5,015 bases of DNA from an uncultured beta proteobacterium. Its GTDB lineage: Bacteria; Pseudomonadota; Gammaproteobacteria; Burkholderiales; Rhodocyclaceae. Shown piece after piece: positions 1 to 5,015 of the stretch (within the stretch, counting starts at the first letter, position 1; each line of letters opens with the position of its first letter). Under the pieces are notes generated by a model. The model had not been told where the DNA came from and did no database searches. It saw only the letters and a list, made by a program, of their open reading frames with translations. The stretch spans positions 1 to 5,015 of the forward strand of contig CAIWVX010000437.1 in NCBI GenBank assembly GCA_903916205.1, in the 5' to 3' direction. A program made the position numbers and the translations under genes.

Positions 1-24
1 ACGCAGAACCCCGTCTTTCCCCAC

Positions 25-30
25 AGGAGA
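25..30 (+). promoter_or_regulatory. Shine-Dalgarno site of cusF
   Basis: AGGAGA ends five bases before the ATG at 36, a near-ideal ribosome binding site that fixes the cusF start. The remaining upstream bases (1-24) are too few to place a promoter or a CusR/CueR-type operator, so the control of the cluster lies outside this window. Confidence 0.75.
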
Positions 31-35
31 ATTTC

Positions 36-386
36 ATGACTCTACGCTCGACCGCCACCCTGATTGCCCTGCTCGGTTTGTTTCCACTCGCCGCCCATGC
101 GGCCAGTGAACACATGGGTCACATGGGCCATAAACCTGCTGCCACCCAGCCCGCCAGCGAAAGCGAATGGGTCGACGGCGTGGTGAAAAAAATCGACAAG
201 GCCGCTGGAAAGGTCACTCTGGCGCACGGCCCACTAAGCAACTTGAACATGCCCGCGATGACCATGAGCTTCCGCGTCAAGGAAACGGCCTGGCTCGAAC
301 AGATGCAAAACGGCAGCAAAATTCGCTTTGTCGCCGATTCGGTCAACAACGCCCTGACCATCGTTCGTTTTGAAAACGCCAAATAA
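36..386 (+). CDS. cusF: CusF-like periplasmic Cu(I)/Ag(I)-binding protein
   Basis: This is a small periplasmic metallochaperone that would bind Cu(I) or Ag(I) and hand it to the efflux complex encoded downstream. The 116-residue product has a Sec signal peptide: R4, a hydrophobic stretch at about 7-20, and a likely cut after AHA at residue 22. A His/Met cluster, HMGHMGH (26-32), follows and may be an extra metal site. The CusF beta-barrel domain spans about 44-113. E. coli CusF binds metal through H36, M47 and M49, with W44 capping the site. The equivalents here are H64, M75 and M77, but the Trp position is M72 (NMPAMTM, codon ATG at 249-251). The start is supported by AGGAGA at 25-30, five bases before ATG. 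It is the first gene of the cluster, whereas E. coli has the order cusCFBA. The family call is firm; the effect of the Trp-to-Met change is inferred. Confidence 0.93.
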   Translation: MTLRSTATLIALLGLFPLAAHAASEHMGHMGHKPAATQPASESEWVDGVVKKIDKAAGKVTLAHGPLSNLNMPAMTMSFRVKETAWLEQMQNGSKIRFVADSVNNALTIVRFENAK

Positions 387-396
387 AACGCCAAAT
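373..396 (+). repeat. Perfect 12-bp tandem duplication at the cusF stop codon
   Basis: AAAACGCCAAAT occurs twice back to back, at 373-384 and 385-396, with no mismatch. A degenerate third unit may follow (GAAACGTCAGTG). The unit is a multiple of three, so the second copy repeats the last codons of cusF (Asn-Ala-Lys) beyond the TAA at 384-386 and is then closed by an in-frame TGA at 396-398. A slippage duplication near the end of the gene is the simplest explanation, and it leaves two tandem in-frame stops. Confidence 0.85.
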
Positions 397-407
397 GAAA
401 CGTCAGT

Positions 408-411
408 GAGG
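408..411 (+). promoter_or_regulatory. Badly spaced Shine-Dalgarno of the channel gene
   Basis: GAGG is the only purine-rich candidate before ATG 414, and it leaves just two bases of spacing, below the usual five to nine. No better in-frame start with a signal peptide is visible. A TTG at 507-509, preceded by GGTGGA, would give a signal peptide with no positive charge. The start therefore probably stays at 414, perhaps helped by ribosomes finishing cusF 27 nt upstream. Confidence 0.45.
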
Positions 412-413
412 TT

Positions 414-1751
414 ATGAAACAATATCTGGCATCTACCGCAAAGGCGCAAAGGAACAAAGGGTTCGCAAAGAAAACCTTTGCCTCTTTGCGCCTTTGCGGT
501 GGATGTTTGATTTTTTCACTGGCGCTCAGCCTTCCTCTGCCGCTGTGGGCGGATGAAAGCCTCCCCGGTCAGAGCCTCGAAAGCTTGCTCGACTTCGCCC
601 GTGACAACAATCCAGAGTTGGCTGCAATGCGCTATGAAGCGGACGCGGCGGGCGAGCGCATCGCTCCGGCGGGTGCCTTCGCCGATCCCAAACTGCGCAC
701 TGAGTTCCGCGACATCACGCGCTTTGGTGAGCAGAACGCCACGCTATCGCCGAGCCGGGTTGGCAGCACCCGCTACCTGTTGATGCAGGATTTGCCTTGG
801 TACGGCAAGCGCGAGTTGAAGCAAGGCGTGGCCGAAATGGAAGCCGAAGCCGCTCAAGGCCGGGCCCGTGGCACCTGGGCCGACATTGCCGCACGCATCA
901 AAGTGGCGCATACCCAGCGCTATGTGGTGCAGCACAACGAACAACTGGCGCGTGAAATCCTCGACCTAATGAGCCGTTTGGAAAAAATTGCTCAGGTGCG
1001 CTATGCCAGCGGGCTGGCGGCTCAACAGGACGTGATTCGCGCCCAGGTTGAACAGACCGGGATGCGCAACGATCTGATCATGTTGGAAAACGAAAACAAT
1101 CTGCTGCGGGCCCGGCTCAACGCGCTGCTGTCACGCCCGATTGTCGCCCGGCTGGCGGATGCCGAACGTTTGCGCCCGATTCCGGCTCCCGCCCGTCTCG
1201 ATTTTACGACGTTGGAAAACCGATTGCGCGGACGCAATCCCCAATTATTTACCGAAGAAGCCCGAATCAAGTCCGCTGAAAAAACTCGCGAACTGACCTA
1301 CAAAAACCGTTATCCCGATCTCACCTTCGGCGTCTCGCCGATTCAATATCAGAACGCGGTCAAGGAATGGGAGGTGATGCTTGAACTCACTATTCCCTTG
1401 CAACAATCGTCACGCCGCGCTCAGGAACGCGAATCCGAATCAATGCTCTCAGCCGCCCACTCACGCAAGGAAGCGGCAGCCAATCAATTGCTCGGCGAAC
1501 TGGCGGAAAACCTCTCCGGCATCGAAGCCGCTCGGCGCATTGAAACACTGACCACCCGCAGCTTGCTGCCACAGGCCGAACTGACTTTCAAGGCCGCCCT
1601 AGCGGGCTATGAGACTGGCAAGGTGGACTTTGCCACGGTACTCGAAGCGCAACGACAAATCCGTCAAGCCCGGCAAAACCTGCTCAAGGCGCAGTCCGAT
1701 GCACAAATGCGATTGGCTGAAATCGAAAAATTACTTGGGGAAGAATTATGA
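414..1751 (+). CDS. TolC-family outer membrane efflux channel (CusC/CzcC-like)
   Basis: This is the outer membrane and periplasmic tunnel component of the metal RND exporter; the family forms trimers that dock onto the fusion protein and pump. The 445-residue product has two outer-membrane-efflux repeats, at about 50-240 and 260-441. Landmarks are QDLPWYGKRE (125-134), RYASG (196-200) before the first long helix, and the matching GYETG (398-402) before the last. The signal peptide has a hydrophobic core at about 31-44 and a probable cut after LWA (46). There is no lipobox, unlike the lipoprotein CusC of E. coli, so it looks more like CzcC-type channels and I assign no symbol. The n-region is unusually long because residues 8-29 come from a palindromic repeat. 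ATG 414 is the first possible in-frame ATG after a stop at 396-398. Its Shine-Dalgarno (GAGG, 408-411) is only two bases away, so initiation may be weak or coupled to cusF. The end overlaps the next gene by ATGA. Confidence 0.9.
   Translation: MKQYLASTAKAQRNKGFAKKTFASLRLCGGCLIFSLALSLPLPLWADESLPGQSLESLLDFARDNNPELAAMRYEADAAGERIAPAGAFADPKLRTEFRDITRFGEQNATLSPSRVGSTRYLLMQDLPWYGKRELKQGVAEMEAEAAQGRARGTWADIAARIKVAHTQRYVVQHNEQLAREILDLMSRLEKIAQVRYASGLAAQQDVIRAQVEQTGMRNDLIMLENENNLLRARLNALLSRPIVARLADAERLRPIPAPARLDFTTLENRLRGRNPQLFTEEARIKSAEKTRELTYKNRYPDLTFGVSPIQYQNAVKEWEVMLELTIPLQQSSRRAQERESESMLSAAHSRKEAAANQLLGELAENLSGIEAARRIETLTTRSLLPQAELTFKAALAGYETGKVDFATVLEAQRQIRQARQNLLKAQSDAQMRLAEIEKLLGEEL
435..500 (+). 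repeat. 66-bp palindromic repeat, copy 1, inside the channel gene
   Basis: The element is an inverted repeat with perfect 17-bp arms, ACCGCAAAGGCGCAAAG at 435-451 and its reverse complement at 484-500, around a 32-bp centre that also contains CAAAGG/CCTTTG pairs. It is exactly 22 codons long and is read through without a stop as residues 8-29 of the channel precursor, giving a Lys/Arg-rich stretch (K10, R13, K15, K19, K20, R26). If it is removed, residues 1-7 join Gly-Cys-Leu-Ile-Phe and form a signal peptide of ordinary length. A second copy lies at 1777-1842. Confidence 0.88.
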
Positions 1752-3367
1752 GCGGAGGTGAACCCATTAAACGTCCACCGCAAAGTCGCGAAGAAGCAAA
1801 GGAAACGCAAAGGAAACCTTGGCCCCTTTGCGCCTTTGCGGTGGGGGCAAGATTTTCCCTCCTCGGTGTACTAACCGTGGTGCTGCTGGCCGCTGGCGGC
1901 GGCTACTGGCTTGGACATAAGCAAGTCGATTCGCCAGCCAGCGCCCACGAAGCCACCGAAAAAGAACGCAAACCGCTGTTTTACCGCAACCCAATGGGCT
2001 TACCCGACACCTCACCAACACCGAAAAAAGACCCGATGGGGATGGACTACATCGCCGTTTTTGCAGGGGATGACACGGAGGATTCAAGCTCGGGCAATGC
2101 CATAAAAATTGGCACCGACAAAATTCAGAAACTCGGCGTGCGCAGCGAACTTGCGCAACGCCGCGTGCTCGATAAAACGGTTCGTGCCGCCGGACGGATC
2201 GAACCCGATGAGCGGCGCATTTACGCCATCTCGCCCAAGTTTGAGGGCTACGTTGAACGTCTGCACGTCAATGTTACCGGCCAAAGCGTCGGCAAAGGTC
2301 AGCCGTTGTTCGAGGTCTATAGCCCGGAGCTGGTTTCGGCACAGCGTGAATATGCGATTGCCGCCCACGGCGTAGAGGCGCTTAAAGAGGCCGGTAGTCA
2401 GGCTCAATCGGGCATGAAAGAGCTTGCCGAATCCAGTTTGCAGCGGCTAAAAAACTGGGATATTTCCGAAGAACAGGTCAAGACCTTGAGCCACTCCGGT
2501 GAAACGCGGCGCACCTTGACCTTCCGCTCGCCGGTTTCCGGCATCGTGACCGAAAAAAAAGCCGTTCAAGGGATGCGCTTCATGCCCGGCGAGGCTTTGT
2601 ACCAAGTGGCTGATCTTTCCTCGGTCTGGGTTGTCGCCGACGTGTTCGAGCAAGACATCGGGCGGATTAAAACCGGTGCCAAGGCCACCGTGCGCCTCAG
2701 TGCCTACCCGAACAAACTGTTTGAAGGCAAGGTCAGTTATGTTTACCCGACGCTGAATGCCAGCACCCGTACCGTACCGGTGCGCATCGAACTGCCCAAT
2801 CCCGACCGGCGGCTCAAACCGGCGATGTTCGCGCAGGTCGAACTACCTATCTTGGCTAAAGGCCAGGTGGTGACGGTGCCGACCTCGGCGGTGATCGACA
2901 GCGGCACTCGCCAGATCGTGCTGGTTCAATTGAGCGCTGGTCGTTTTGAGCCGCGCGAAGTTAAGCTCGGTGCGCGTAGCGACAGCTATGTGGAAGTCAT
3001 TGCCGGGATCAAAGAGGGCGAGTCGGTGGTGGTAGCCGCCAACTTCCTGATTGATGCCGAGAGCAATCTCAAAGCCGCCATCGGGGGATTCGGCAAAGCG
3101 GCAACGAGCGATGGCGCTGCCGCTAAAAACATCGGCCACACGGCGCACGGCAAGGTCGAATCCATCGACGTTGGCGATGGCTCAATTACCCTCGAACACG
3201 GCCCGGTCGCCAGCCTCAACTGGCCGGCCATGACTATGGATTTCAAGGTAGCCAATCCGGCGCTGCTCAGCGGACTCAAAGCGGGCGCAACGGTTGATGT
3301 CGAGTTCGTCGAACGCGCTCAGGGCGAATGGGTGATCACCAAGATCGTGCCACTGGCCGGGCATTGA
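1748..3367 (+). CDS. cusB: CusB/SilB-like membrane fusion protein with C-terminal CusF domain
   Basis: This is the periplasmic adaptor that links the RND pump to the outer membrane channel. The 539-residue product has a repeat-derived cytoplasmic tail (about 10-32), a membrane anchor or uncleaved signal (about 36-56), and a heavy-metal-binding segment (76-105) with Y79, M83, M97 and M99 in NPM...DPMGMD. These match the metal-binding methionines M49, M64 and M66 of E. coli CusB. Next come the HlyD-type lipoyl, hairpin and beta-barrel core (about 149-440, with GRIEP at 149 and SPVSG at 261), a linker of low complexity (about 440-462), and a CusF domain (463-539) with H484, W492, M495 and M497. 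E. coli CusB is about 407 residues; the added length is the tail plus the CusF domain. The same fusion is known in SilB of Cupriavidus metallidurans. The start has a GGGGAAG Shine-Dalgarno (1737-1743) and overlaps the channel stop by ATGA, so the two genes are probably translationally coupled. Confidence 0.93.
   Translation: MSGGEPIKRPPQSREEAKETQRKPWPLCAFAVGARFSLLGVLTVVLLAAGGGYWLGHKQVDSPASAHEATEKERKPLFYRNPMGLPDTSPTPKKDPMGMDYIAVFAGDDTEDSSSGNAIKIGTDKIQKLGVRSELAQRRVLDKTVRAAGRIEPDERRIYAISPKFEGYVERLHVNVTGQSVGKGQPLFEVYSPELVSAQREYAIAAHGVEALKEAGSQAQSGMKELAESSLQRLKNWDISEEQVKTLSHSGETRRTLTFRSPVSGIVTEKKAVQGMRFMPGEALYQVADLSSVWVVADVFEQDIGRIKTGAKATVRLSAYPNKLFEGKVSYVYPTLNASTRTVPVRIELPNPDRRLKPAMFAQVELPILAKGQVVTVPTSAVIDSGTRQIVLVQLSAGRFEPREVKLGARSDSYVEVIAGIKEGESVVVAANFLIDAESNLKAAIGGFGKAATSDGAAAKNIGHTAHGKVESIDVGDGSITLEHGPVASLNWPAMTMDFKVANPALLSGLKAGATVDVEFVERAQGEWVITKIVPLAGH
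1777..1842 (+). repeat. 66-bp palindromic repeat, copy 2, inside the fusion-protein gene
   Basis: This is the same element as 435-500: same orientation, same length, no gaps, 56 of 66 positions identical by hand alignment. The arms extend to 19 bp (1775-1793 and 1826-1844) with two mismatches. It starts 29 bases after the ATG and is read in a different phase from copy 1. Its right arm gives LCAFAVG here, while the same DNA gives LRLCGG in the channel protein. It supplies roughly residues 10-32, directly before the membrane anchor. The right half (1827-1842) is identical in both copies, and the left half has diverged more. Confidence 0.88.
3134..3364 (+). other. Fused CusF domain of the membrane fusion protein
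   Basis: This segment encodes residues 463-539 of the fusion protein and is a complete CusF fold-type sequence: EHGP, then NWPAMTM, then a closing beta strand ending in IVPL. H484, W492, M495 and M497 correspond to H36, W44, M47 and M49 of E. coli CusF, so all metal-site residues are present, including the Trp whose ring packs on the metal. It resembles the free CusF at 36-386 (shared HGP, LN, PAMTM) but is clearly diverged, so it is not a recent local duplication. Tethering would place a metal donor beside the pump's periplasmic entry. Confidence 0.9.
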
Positions 3368-3424
3368 CCTGAAAAACTCGATTGAATGAGATTTCGTAAC
3401 GACACAACGACCCATCAACAAACC

Positions 3425-3452
3425 CCGTCATTCCCGCGTAGGCGGGAATCCA
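3425..3452 (+). repeat. dRS3-like palindromic repeat, left arm
   Basis: This 28-bp unit contains an 8-bp stem, ATTCCCGC (3430-3437) and GCGGGAAT (3442-3449), with a GTAG loop. It matches the ATTCCC-N8-GGGAAT form known as dRS3 in Neisseria, and similar units are widespread in Proteobacteria. It is the exact reverse complement of 3501-3528, so the two units form one long inverted repeat. Confidence 0.87.
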
Positions 3453-3500
3453 TATTTGCCTATTTAATTAATATATTAGAAGCCAAGGTTGATAAAAAAC

Positions 3501-3528
3501 TGGATTCCCGCCTACGCGGGAATGACGG
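3501..3528 (-). repeat. dRS3-like palindromic repeat, right arm
   Basis: This is the exact reverse complement of 3425-3452 across all 28 bases, with its own internal stem at 3504-3511 and 3516-3523. The two arms enclose 48 bp that are very AT-rich, including TTAATTAA at 3464-3471 and TATATT at 3472-3477. RNA from this region could form either one long 28-bp hairpin or two small ones. The 104-bp unit resembles a small non-autonomous mobile element or a pair of inserted repeats, but no target-site duplication is visible to me. Confidence 0.87.
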
Positions 3529-3550
3529 CAGGGGGCGGGAATGACGGCAG
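3516..3550 (+). repeat. 16-bp direct repeat beside the dRS3-like element
   Basis: GCGGGAATGACGGCAG occurs at 3516-3531 and again at 3535-3550, separated by GGG. The first copy is the end of the right dRS3-like arm, so the second is a partial copy of that arm, probably left by slippage or by the insertion of an incomplete unit. Confidence 0.85.
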
Positions 3551-3612
3551 ATTGTAGGGCACAACGCTTCGCGTTTCACACGCATGGGTAATGCCTAGTT
3601 ACGAGGTTCCAA

Positions 3613-3638
3613 GAATTAAATGACTGGAGAATTAAATG
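3613..3638 (+). repeat. 10-bp direct repeat overlapping the cusA start codon
   Basis: GAATTAAATG occurs at 3613-3622 and 3629-3638. The second copy ends in the ATG of cusA. The first contains an ATG at 3620 in another frame, which opens only a 41-codon frame ending at 3745. The Shine-Dalgarno TGGAGA (3625-3630) lies between the two ATGs, five bases before the second, so the downstream ATG is the true start. Confidence 0.7.
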
Positions 3639-5015
3639 CTGTCCAGAATTATCACATGGTCGGGACGCAACCGTTTTCTGGTGCTGCTGGGCACCGTATT
3701 CATCGTGTTCGCTGGCCTCTTCGCTGTCCTGAGAACGCCGATTGATGCGCTTCCTGACCTTTCTGATGTGCAGGTCATCGTCTACACCGAGGTGCCGGGC
3801 CAAGCGCCGCAGGTGGTTGAAGATCAGGTGACTTATCCGCTGACCACCGCCATGCTGTCGGTGCCAAAATCCAAGGTGGTGCGCGGCTTTTCCTTCTTCG
3901 GCGCGTCCTTCGTTTACATCATTTTTGAAGACAATACCGACATTTACTGGGCGCGTTCGCGGGTTCTGGAATACCTCAATTTTGCTTCAGGCCGTTTGCC
4001 CAAAGGCGTAACGCCGCAGATCGGGCCGGACGCTACCGGCGTTGGCTGGGTCTATCAATACGTGCTGCTGGCCAAGGATAAAACCCTTGCCGAACTGCGC
4101 TCGATTCAGGATTGGTACGTGCGCTACCAGCTAACCAAAGCGCACGGCGTGGCCGAAGTGGCGTCGATTGGCGGCTTTGTGCAAACCTATCAGGTGACCG
4201 TCGATCCAGTGAAACTGCGGGCCTACAGCATCCCGCTGATGAAGGTCGCGCAGGTGATCCGTGACTCGAATCGTGATGTCGGCGGGCGGGCTGTGGAAAT
4301 GGCCGAAACCGAGTACATGGTGCGCGGCAAGGGCTATTTGCGCGGTATCAGCGATATTGAACGGCTGGTGGTCAAAAGCGACAAAGGCACGCCGGTGCTG
4401 ATCCGCGACATCGGGCGGGTGGAACTGGTGCCGGACGAGCGTCGCGGCCTGACCGAACTCAACGGTGAAGGCGAGGTCGTTGCCGGAATCGCTATGGCAC
4501 GCTACGGCCAGAATGCCCTTGAAGTGATTAGCCATCTTAAAGAAAAAATTGCCGAAATCGCCCCCGGCCTGCCCGAAGGCGTGACGGTTGAGACGGTCTA
4601 TGACCGCTCCGAACTGATCCACCGCGCTATCGACACGCTCAAACGCACGCTGCTGGAAGAATCGCTGATCGTCGCGCTGGTGTGCTTCGTCTTTCTGCTG
4701 CATCTGCGCAGCGCATTGGTGGCGATCCTGATGCTGCCGGTGGGTATTTTGGCGGCCTTCATCGCCATGCGCACACTGGGCATGAACTCCAATTTGATGA
4801 GCCTCGGCGGCATCGCCATTGCCATCGGCGCGATGATCGACGCCGCCATCGTAATGATCGAAAACGCCCACAAGCATCTGGAACGCTTGCCCGAGCGCCA
4901 CACCCACGCCGAACGTGCCGAAGCTATGCTGATAGCTTGCAAGGAAGTCGGCCCGGCGCTGTTTTTCTCGTTGCTGATCATCACCGTTTCGTTCCTGCCG
5001 GTGTTCAGTCTGGAA
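3636..5015 (+). CDS. cusA: CusA-like heavy-metal RND pump, N-terminal 460 residues (3' partial)
   Basis: This is the proton-driven inner membrane pump that exports Cu(I)/Ag(I) through the fusion protein and channel. The reading frame stays open to the window end, giving 460 of roughly 1,040-1,050 expected residues. It shows TM1 (about 13-32), the metal-RND signature TPIDALPDLSDVQV (34-47), the first periplasmic porter region (about 50-335), TM2 (about 341-357), TM3 (361-380), TM4 (387-411) and the start of TM5 (440-457). TM4 reads GAMIDAAIVMIEN, with D402 at the place of the essential proton-relay D405 of E. coli CusA. M388, M400 and M407 match M391, M403 and M410 of the proposed metal path. 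Czc-type pumps instead have a DFG...DGAVV pattern here. The porter methionines equivalent to M573, M623 and M672 lie beyond the window, so the metal site itself cannot be checked. The start is set by TGGAGA at 3625-3630 and by alignment with the CusA N-terminus. Confidence 0.95.
   Translation, partial: MLSRIITWSGRNRFLVLLGTVFIVFAGLFAVLRTPIDALPDLSDVQVIVYTEVPGQAPQVVEDQVTYPLTTAMLSVPKSKVVRGFSFFGASFVYIIFEDNTDIYWARSRVLEYLNFASGRLPKGVTPQIGPDATGVGWVYQYVLLAKDKTLAELRSIQDWYVRYQLTKAHGVAEVASIGGFVQTYQVTVDPVKLRAYSIPLMKVAQVIRDSNRDVGGRAVEMAETEYMVRGKGYLRGISDIERLVVKSDKGTPVLIRDIGRVELVPDERRGLTELNGEGEVVAGIAMARYGQNALEVISHLKEKIAEIAPGLPEGVTVETVYDRSELIHRAIDTLKRTLLEESLIVALVCFVFLLHLRSALVAILMLPVGILAAFIAMRTLGMNSNLMSLGGIAIAIGAMIDAAIVMIENAHKHLERLPERHTHAERAEAMLIACKEVGPALFFSLLIITVSFLPVFSLE

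Larger units (their letters stand above)
3368..3635. other. 268-bp non-coding gap between cusB and cusA
   Basis: No gene is supported here. The first part (3368-3424) shows nothing recognisable. The middle (3425-3528) is a large inverted repeat with an AT-rich core, followed by a short direct repeat (3516-3550). The stretch 3551-3612 contains a small hairpin, AACGC-TTC-GCGTT (3562-3574), that may be a remnant of another dispersed repeat. The end has a 10-bp direct repeat and the Shine-Dalgarno of cusA. There is no hairpin followed by a T-run, so no intrinsic terminator can be called. The gap is notable because the first three genes are tightly packed. Confidence 0.75.

Noticed and set aside
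119..457. 112-codon minus-strand frame across cusF and the channel start
   Set aside because: It is antisense to two well-supported genes, has no recognisable protein features and no convincing ribosome site.
495..506. Lipoprotein signal in the channel protein (Cys28 and Cys31)
   Set aside because: The cysteines precede the hydrophobic core and do not fit a lipobox. Cys28 comes from the inserted repeat. A signal peptidase I site after LWA fits better.
435..1842. CRISPR array built from the CGCAAAGG-type repeats
   Set aside because: Only two copies exist, 1.3 kb apart and inside genes, with no regularly spaced spacers.
2843..3279. Minus-strand frames opposite the end of the fusion-protein gene
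   Set aside because: They overlap the HlyD core and fused CusF domain, whose residues match the families. No independent evidence supports the antisense products.
3456..3477. Promoter for cusA in the AT-rich core (TTGCCT and TATATT)
   Set aside because: The -10-like box is good, but the -35-like box is only ten bases away, far from the usual 17, so it is not supported as a sigma-70 promoter.
3425..3528. Intrinsic terminator between cusB and cusA
   Set aside because: Strong hairpins are present, but none is followed by a T-run, and the repeat type is a dispersed element. cusA also needs co-expression with the upstream genes.
3620..3745. 41-codon open frame starting at the upstream ATG
   Set aside because: Its only purine-rich upstream site (3603-3606) is 13 bases away, and the frame mostly overlaps cusA with no family resemblance.
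3576..3803. 75-codon minus-strand frame across the cusA start
   Set aside because: Most of it is antisense to the conserved CusA N-terminus, and the product shows no family features.
4131..4907. 258-codon open frame on the minus strand
   Set aside because: It lies entirely opposite the cusA reading frame, whose protein matches CusA throughout. The antisense product is His/Gln/Asp-rich with no recognisable domain, as expected from a GC-biased shadow.

Overview
The window holds most of a heavy-metal RND efflux operon of the Cu(I)/Ag(I) type, all on the + strand. The order is a periplasmic CusF-like copper chaperone (36-386), a TolC-family outer membrane channel (414-1751), a CusB/SilB-like membrane fusion protein carrying its own C-terminal CusF domain (1748-3367), and the first 460 codons of a CusA-like inner membrane pump (3636 to the window end). 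The substrate call rests on four things: the His/Met/Met CusF motifs, the Met-rich N-terminal metal-binding segment of the fusion protein, the GAMIDAAIVMIEN stretch in pump TM4, and the CusA-equivalent methionines. Zn/Co/Cd (Czc-type) pumps differ in TM4.

Organism: a Gram-negative bacterium, because the system spans two membranes. The moderately high GC, the dRS3-like ATTCCC-N8-GGGAAT palindromes and the CGCAAAGG-type palindromes suggest a repeat-rich gamma- or betaproteobacterium. I cannot name the genus. This is inference from repeat style, not a database match.

Layout: 1-35 is a short leader with a good Shine-Dalgarno for cusF. The cusF stop lies in a perfect 12-bp tandem duplication. The channel gene starts 27 nt later and overlaps the fusion-protein gene by ATGA. 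A 268-bp gap (3368-3635) then separates the fusion protein from the pump. It holds a large inverted repeat with perfect 28-bp arms around an AT-rich core, a 16-bp direct repeat, and a 10-bp direct repeat that includes the pump's start codon.

How it works: the pump, fusion protein and channel would form a tripartite exporter. The free CusF and the fused CusF domain would deliver or gate periplasmic Cu(I)/Ag(I).

Three observations are unusual. (1) Two 66-bp copies of one palindromic repeat (56/66 identical, no gaps) lie inside the coding sequence just after the start codons of two neighbouring genes, read in two different frames, each adding about 22 residues before the hydrophobic targeting segment. 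(2) The free CusF has Met where E. coli CusF has Trp44, while the fused CusF domain keeps the Trp. (3) The dRS3-like inverted repeat splits the pump gene from its partners. The efflux system itself is a known class. The repeat-in-gene arrangement is the best candidate for something not well described.
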